A DNA stretch of 9,677 nucleotides from Eubacterium sp. (GTDB taxonomy: Bacteria > Bacillota > Clostridia > Lachnospirales > Lachnospiraceae): positions 1 to 9,677 of the forward strand of contig JALFIK010000211.1 of NCBI GenBank assembly GCA_022776205.1, read 5' to 3'. Positions within the stretch are counted from its first letter, which is position 1; every line of letters begins with the position of its first letter. Shown here piece after piece: positions 6,525 through 9,677 of the stretch. Made by a program: the position numbers and the translations under genes. The notes beneath the pieces were generated by a model that saw nothing but the letters and a program-made list of their open reading frames with translations, had not been told where the DNA came from and ran no database searches.

Positions 6525-7007
6525 ATGCGTCAGGAAATATTAAGAATGCTGGAAAACAACAGCAGAATTCAACTGCATGATCTGGCTGTCATGCTGGGAA
6601 CGGACGAAACCGTTGTATTAAACGAAATTGAACAGATGGAAAAAGAGGGAATTATCTGTGGATATCCTACATTGATCAACTGGGATAAAACGGATACAGA
6701 GAAAGTCACCGCATTTATTGAAGTGCGGGTGACACCACAGAGAGGCCAGGGATTTGAGAGGCTGGCGGAGAGAATTGCCAATTATCCAGAAGTTAAGGCT
6801 ATTTACCTTATGTCCGGGGCTTTTGACTTTGCCGTGTTCCTGGAGGGAAAGACATTGAAAGAGGTCTCCATGTTTGTATCCACAAAACTTTCTACGTTAG
6901 AGGCTGTTGCGGGAACCGCAACCCATTTTGTCCTGAAAAAATATAAGGATCACGGAACAATTCTCATTGACAAACAGCAAAGTCCGAGAATGAAGGTGAC
7001 ACCATGA
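6525..7007 (+). CDS. Lrp/AsnC family transcriptional regulator
   Basis: The 160-residue protein has the two Lrp/AsnC domains. An N-terminal winged helix-turn-helix (about 1-50, ILRMLENNSRIQLHDLAVML then EMEKEGIICGY-type end) binds DNA. A C-terminal RAM domain (about 62-142, starting VTAFIEVRVTP) carries SGAFDFAV at 97-104, the position of the family's effector-binding loop, where amino acids are sensed at dimer interfaces. GGAGGA at 6514-6519 is an excellent ribosome binding site. Its last four bases overlap the start of the aminotransferase (ATGA at 7004-7007), so the two are translationally coupled and the regulator probably responds to a substrate or product of that enzyme. Autoregulation through the inverted repeat at 6492-6509 is possible. 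Confidence 0.93.
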   Translation: MRQEILRMLENNSRIQLHDLAVMLGTDETVVLNEIEQMEKEGIICGYPTLINWDKTDTEKVTAFIEVRVTPQRGQGFERLAERIANYPEVKAIYLMSGAFDFAVFLEGKTLKEVSMFVSTKLSTLEAVAGTATHFVLKKYKDHGTILIDKQQSPRMKVTP

Positions 7008-8182
7008 GAAGTCCCCTTTCTGATAAAGTCGTTGAAATAAAACCATCGGGAATTCGTAAATTTTTTGATCTTGTTCAGGAAATGCCCGATGCAATTTCCC
7101 TTGGCGTGGGAGAGCCTGATTTTGATACGCCGTGGCATATTCGTGAGGAAGGAATTTATTCTCTGGAAAAAGGGAGAACCTTTTATACGTCCAATGCCGG
7201 TCTCATTGAACTGCGCCGGGCAATCTCCACTTATATGAAGCAGCGTTTTGATGTTTCTTATGATCCGGTTCACGAGCTGGTTGTTACAGTGGGAGGAAGT
7301 GAGGGAATCGACCTTGCCCTTCGTGCCATGCTTAATCCGGGAGATGAGGTTATTTTGCCGGAACCGGCTTTTGTATCTTATCTTCCCTGTATCAAAATGG
7401 CAGACGGTGTACCGGTAACTGTTAATTTAAAAGAGGAGAACCAGTTTAAATTAAAGCCCGAAGAGCTTCTTGGGGCAATTACCGAGAAAACGAAGCTCCT
7501 CATTCTTTCTTATCCGAACAATCCCACGGGAGCAATCATGACAAAAGAAGATTTGATTCCGATTGCCAAAATTGTGAAAGAAAAGGATCTTTATGTAATC
7601 TCTGATGAAATTTATGCAGAACTTACTTATGGGAAAGAGCACTGTTCCATTGCTTCCCTGCCGGGTATGAGGGAGAGAACAGTTATAATAAACGGTTTTA
7701 GTAAATCGTTTGCCATGACCGGCTGGAGGATGGGGTTTGCAGCAGGCCCTCGCCTTATTATGGAGCAGATTCTCAAACTGCATCAGTTTGCCATAATGGC
7801 CGCACCGACAACAAGCCAGTATGCAGCCCTTGAGGCACTGGCAAACGGACAGGAAGACGTAAAAATGATGCGGACTGCCTATGATCACCGAAGAAGATTT
7901 GTTCTCGATCAGTTTTCCGAAATGGGGCTTCGGTGTTTCGAGCCGGAAGGAGCCTTTTACCTTTTTCCGTGTATCAAAGAATTTGGAATGACTTCCGATG
8001 AATTTGCTAATCGTTTCCTTCATGAAGAAAATGTGGCAGTTATTCCGGGTACGGCCTTCGGAGAATGTGGAGAAGGCTTCCTTCGGGTTTCCTATGCCTA
8101 TTCGATTGAGGAGCTGAAAGAGGCTCTCGGAAGAATGGCATCCTTTATTGATAAAATTCGGAAGGAGAAAAGACAGTCATGA
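7004..8182 (+). CDS. class I/II PLP-dependent aminotransferase (PatA/aspartate-type)
   Basis: The 392-residue cytosolic enzyme is a complete fold-type I aminotransferase, which moves an amino group between an amino acid and a 2-oxo acid. Visible features are GEPDFDTP (36-43), the YPNNPTG motif (170-176) whose Asn contacts the substrate-PLP complex, SDEIYAEL (200-207) with D201 expected to bind the PLP ring nitrogen, NGFSKSFAMTGWRMG (230-244) with K234 as the Schiff-base lysine, and R361 in FLRVSYA as the expected substrate-carboxylate arginine. Length is usual. The sequence type is close to PatA and broad aspartate/aromatic aminotransferases; motif reading cannot settle the donor. Its start overlaps the Lrp gene by ATGA and its stop overlaps the trmL start by ATGA, so three genes are coupled. 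Confidence 0.93.
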   Translation: MRSPLSDKVVEIKPSGIRKFFDLVQEMPDAISLGVGEPDFDTPWHIREEGIYSLEKGRTFYTSNAGLIELRRAISTYMKQRFDVSYDPVHELVVTVGGSEGIDLALRAMLNPGDEVILPEPAFVSYLPCIKMADGVPVTVNLKEENQFKLKPEELLGAITEKTKLLILSYPNNPTGAIMTKEDLIPIAKIVKEKDLYVISDEIYAELTYGKEHCSIASLPGMRERTVIINGFSKSFAMTGWRMGFAAGPRLIMEQILKLHQFAIMAAPTTSQYAALEALANGQEDVKMMRTAYDHRRRFVLDQFSEMGLRCFEPEGAFYLFPCIKEFGMTSDEFANRFLHEENVAVIPGTAFGECGEGFLRVSYAYSIEELKEALGRMASFIDKIRKEKRQS

Positions 8183-8670
8183 TCAATATTGTACTTCATG
8201 AACCGGAAATGCCGGCCAACACAGGAAATATCGGAAGAACCTGCGTGGCTACTGGGAGCGTACTCCATTTAATTGAGCCTCTTGGCTTTAAAATCAATGA
8301 TAAAATGATAAAACGGGCAGGGCTTGATTACTGGGATAAACTTGATGTACGGACATATCTCAACTTTGAAGACTTTCTGGAAAAAAATCCTGGTGCTAAA
8401 ATCTATATGGCAACAACAAAATCAAAACAGACCTATACCGATGTGAAATATGAAGACGGCTGTTATATCATGTTCGGAAAAGAAAGTGCCGGAATCCCGG
8501 AAGAAATTCTCCTTGATTATAAAGAAACGGCAGTGAGGATTCCGATGCTTTCTGATATCCGTTCTTTAAACCTGGGAAATTCTGTGGCGATTGTATTGTA
8601 TGAAGCACTGCGACAGCAGGGATTTAAAAACTTTGAAATGGAAGGACAGCTGCATCGGTATCAGTGGTGA
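8179..8670 (+). CDS. trmL: tRNA (cytidine/uridine(34)-2'-O)-methyltransferase TrmL
   Basis: This 163-residue protein is a minimal SPOUT methyltransferase of the TrmL (YibK/CspR) type. It methylates the 2'-OH of the wobble nucleotide in leucine tRNAs with S-adenosylmethionine and acts as a dimer. Signatures are EPEMPANTGNIGRTC (8-22), LDYWDKL (49-55), FGKESAGIP (99-107) and the knot segment IPM..DIRSLNLGNSVAIVLYEALRQ (121-146). Length equals the family norm. AAGGAG near 8163 lies about 10 bases before the ATG; the ATGA overlap couples it to the aminotransferase. The stop codon at 8668-8670 directly abuts the first repeat element, and the nearest clear terminator is at 8867-8917. Confidence 0.95.
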   Translation: MINIVLHEPEMPANTGNIGRTCVATGSVLHLIEPLGFKINDKMIKRAGLDYWDKLDVRTYLNFEDFLEKNPGAKIYMATTKSKQTYTDVKYEDGCYIMFGKESAGIPEEILLDYKETAVRIPMLSDIRSLNLGNSVAIVLYEALRQQGFKNFEMEGQLHRYQW

Positions 8671-8713
8671 ACTGCGCATATTATCTTAATGCTCCATATC
8701 GCAATGCTCAAAG
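8669..8713 (+). repeat. palindromic element, copy 1 (5' half only)
   Basis: These 45 bases match 8715-8759 at 41 positions, giving a tandem period of 46. The copy holds the left arm (CTGCGCATATTATCT at 8672-8686) and loop region but lacks the right arm. It begins inside the trmL stop codon. Confidence 0.85.
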
Positions 8714-8714
8714 A

Positions 8715-8781
8715 GAACTGCGCATATTATCTTTTTGCTCCGTATCGCATTGCTCAAAGTCGCAACAGATAATATGCGCAG
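8715..8781 (+). repeat. palindromic element, copy 2 (full)
   Basis: The left arm CTGCGCATATTATCT (8718-8732) pairs perfectly over 15 bp with AGATAATATGCGCAG (8767-8781). A 34-base loop separates them, with TTGC (8735-8738) and GCAA (8762-8765) able to pair. The 54-base core (8723-8776) differs from the core of copy 3 at only about four positions. Confidence 0.9.
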
Positions 8782-8866
8782 ATTCAGAAAGTGAGGGGAT
8801 TTCGGGAGTGATGGATTTGTGTGGAGAATGTTGAAGGAAGAAAAAGGTAGTAGATTTAATAGGATG

Positions 8867-8917
8867 AAAAAACAGAGAGATGAAACGAAAGAAGGGGTTT
8901 GATCTCTCTGTTTTTTT
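8867..8917. terminator. bidirectional intrinsic terminator between trmL and mutS2
   Basis: AAAAAACAGAGAGAT (8867-8881) pairs perfectly over 15 bp with ATCTCTCTGTTTTTT (8902-8916); the 20-base loop can add AAAC/GTTT. On the plus strand T7 (8911-8917) follows the GC part of the stem, on the minus strand T6. It can end both the trmL operon and the convergent mutS2 transcript. Confidence 0.85.
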
Positions 8918-8928
8918 ATTGCACACAC

Positions 8929-9000
8929 TGTAGACGGGAGTATATATGAGGTGAACATATGAGAGCCAGACAAAGTTTGTCAATCTCCCCCGGCATCTAC
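8929..9000. repeat. possible degenerate palindromic element
   Basis: TGTAGACGGG at 8929-8938 repeats at 9007-9016, where it forms the left edge of copy 3. Here GTAGA (8930-8934) can pair with TCTAC (8996-9000) and GGGAG (8936-8940) with CTCCC (8985-8989), with bulges. The interior bears no clear match to the element core except for the AT-rich bases after the arm. It may be a decayed or rearranged copy. Confidence 0.4.
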
Positions 9001-9008
9001 ACACTCTG

Positions 9009-9080
9009 TAGACGGGGCATATTATTTGTTGCGACTTTGAGCGAAGCGATATGGAGCAAAAAGATAATATGCCCCGTCTA
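9009..9080 (-). repeat. palindromic element, copy 3 (full, minus strand)
   Basis: TAGACGGGGCATATTAT (9009-9025) pairs perfectly over 17 bp with ATAATATGCCCCGTCTA (9064-9080). Read on the minus strand, its 54-base core (9071-9018) matches copy 2 at about 50 positions, but the outer stem (GACGGGG side) is unrelated to the CTGCG stem of copy 2. On the minus strand its first three bases are the mutS2 stop codon TAG. Confidence 0.9.
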
Positions 9081-9677
9081 TTTAAAGCTTACCACGGTTA
9101 CTCCCGCATCGCCCTCTCCAAATTCAGCCAGTTTATATGATTTGATGAATTTCTGCCGGCGCAGGTATTCGTGAATTCCTTTTCGGAGGGCGCCGGTTCC
9201 TTTTCCGTGGACGATTCGTACGGATGTAAGTCCGGCGATCATGGCATCGTCGAGATATTTTTCCAGGCGGGCAATGGCTTCATCCACGGTGTTTCCGAGA
9301 AGATTGATTTCCGGGGAAATGGTGGCGGATTTGTTGATGCTGTAGCGGTCTTTTGGCTGATTATGAGGCTTTGGTGCCTTTTCCCGTTCCAGAAGTTCCA
9401 GATTTTTATAGTTAACGGTGGAGCTTAAAAAGCCCATCTGTACCACGATATCACCGTCTTTGTTTGCTTCTTCTTTCACCGTACCGTTTAGGGAAAGAGA
9501 AGTGACAAAAACAGGATCGCCTACTTTAAAATCGGAAGGGTCAGATATACGGGAAGCTTTTTTGCCTTTATAGGCCAGTTTTTTGTCCAGTTTGTTCATT
9601 CTTCCCCGCAGGTCGCTGCGCTGGGCTTCCATTTTTTTCATATTGTTTTGTGTCGGATGCTGGCCCCAGGCGTGGTA
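9078..9677 (-). CDS. mutS2: endonuclease MutS2, C-terminal part (5' end outside the window)
   Basis: The visible 199 residues are the C-terminal quarter of MutS2; the frame is open through the window edge with no stop, so the gene continues beyond 9677. A basic helical linker (RSDLRGRMNKLDKK) leads to a small beta region (KVGDPVFVTSLSLNGTV, then VVQMGFL) and the terminal Smr domain of about 80 residues. The latter holds the EINLLGNTVDEA start, the catalytic-type HGKGTGALR and GEGDAGVTVV near the end. In the family, MutS2 is an ATPase-nuclease acting on branched DNA and, in Bacillus, on stalled or collided ribosomes; Smr is the nuclease part. Only the Smr end and linker are seen here, not the ATPase. 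The gene converges on trmL, and its stop codon is the first triplet of the palindromic element copy 3. Confidence 0.93.
   Translation of the reverse strand, partial: YHAWGQHPTQNNMKKMEAQRSDLRGRMNKLDKKLAYKGKKASRISDPSDFKVGDPVFVTSLSLNGTVKEEANKDGDIVVQMGFLSSTVNYKNLELLEREKAPKPHNQPKDRYSINKSATISPEINLLGNTVDEAIARLEKYLDDAMIAGLTSVRIVHGKGTGALRKGIHEYLRRQKFIKSYKLAEFGEGDAGVTVVSFK

Noticed and set aside
8669..8781. Tandem 46-base repeats as a CRISPR array
   Set aside because: There are only one and a half contiguous copies, with no spacers of regular size, and the unit contains its own long palindrome.
8686..9004. Two minus-strand reading frames with similar peptides (such as VATLSNAIRSKKIIC)
   Set aside because: The similarity comes from translating the repeat element copies and not from related proteins. 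They also cross the terminator at 8867-8917.
8959..9174. 71-codon plus-strand reading frame with a GAGGTG ribosome-binding-like site
   Set aside because: It runs through the palindromic element copy 3 and then antisense through the mutS2 Smr region. No protein-like domain is seen.

Overview
The window looks like chromosomal DNA from a low-to-mid GC, Gram-positive Clostridia, most likely Lachnospiraceae. This rests on protein character (a lone MtnK-like kinase, a B12-type radical SAM protein with a DUF4080-like tail, a VanW/PG_binding_4 protein, an orphan AIR-synthase/HypE-like protein next to an Lrp regulator), strong GGAGG-type ribosome binding sites, sigma-A-like promoters and tRNA genes without an encoded CCA. 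It is mostly core-type chromosome; I see no insertion sequence, prophage or CRISPR array. Family names come from motif recognition by eye, not from a database search.

Layout. Positions 1-35 hold the 3' end of a tRNA (probably Phe). Next come a MtnK-like sugar kinase (149-1390, +) and a dense cluster of overlapping hairpins (1456-1556). Two tRNA-Gly genes, GCC and UCC, lie on the minus strand, each with its own strong promoter. A B12-binding radical SAM protein follows (2016-3791, +), then a 37-residue membrane microprotein (3875-3988, +) with a good promoter, and a secreted or membrane-anchored VanW-type cell-envelope protein (3995-5485, +). Seventeen bases later a four-gene run starts: AIR-synthase/HypE-like protein, Lrp/AsnC regulator, PLP aminotransferase and the tRNA wobble 2'-O-methyltransferase TrmL. 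The last three are tightly linked, with two ATGA stop/start overlaps. The window ends with the 3' part of mutS2 on the minus strand (9078-9677), convergent with trmL.

How the genes may work together. The Lrp regulator and aminotransferase are translationally coupled, which suggests that an amino acid or 2-oxo acid signal controls the run; the HypE-like ATP-binding protein is an unexplained partner. No hydrogenase gene is visible.

The most unusual part is the 407-base gap between trmL and mutS2. It holds a palindromic element present in two full copies and one half copy. The full copies share about 50 of 54 core bases, but their outer stems differ in sequence and are each perfectly self-complementary. 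On each strand an element starts right at the stop codon of the upstream gene, in the sense direction of that gene. A 15-bp bidirectional terminator sits between them. This looks like a mobile or structured 3'-UTR repeat family that I do not recognise. A second cluster of structure, with an 18-nt hairpin, a perfect 20-nt palindrome and a terminator-like hairpin with T5, lies at the start of the HypE-like gene, partly inside its coding sequence.
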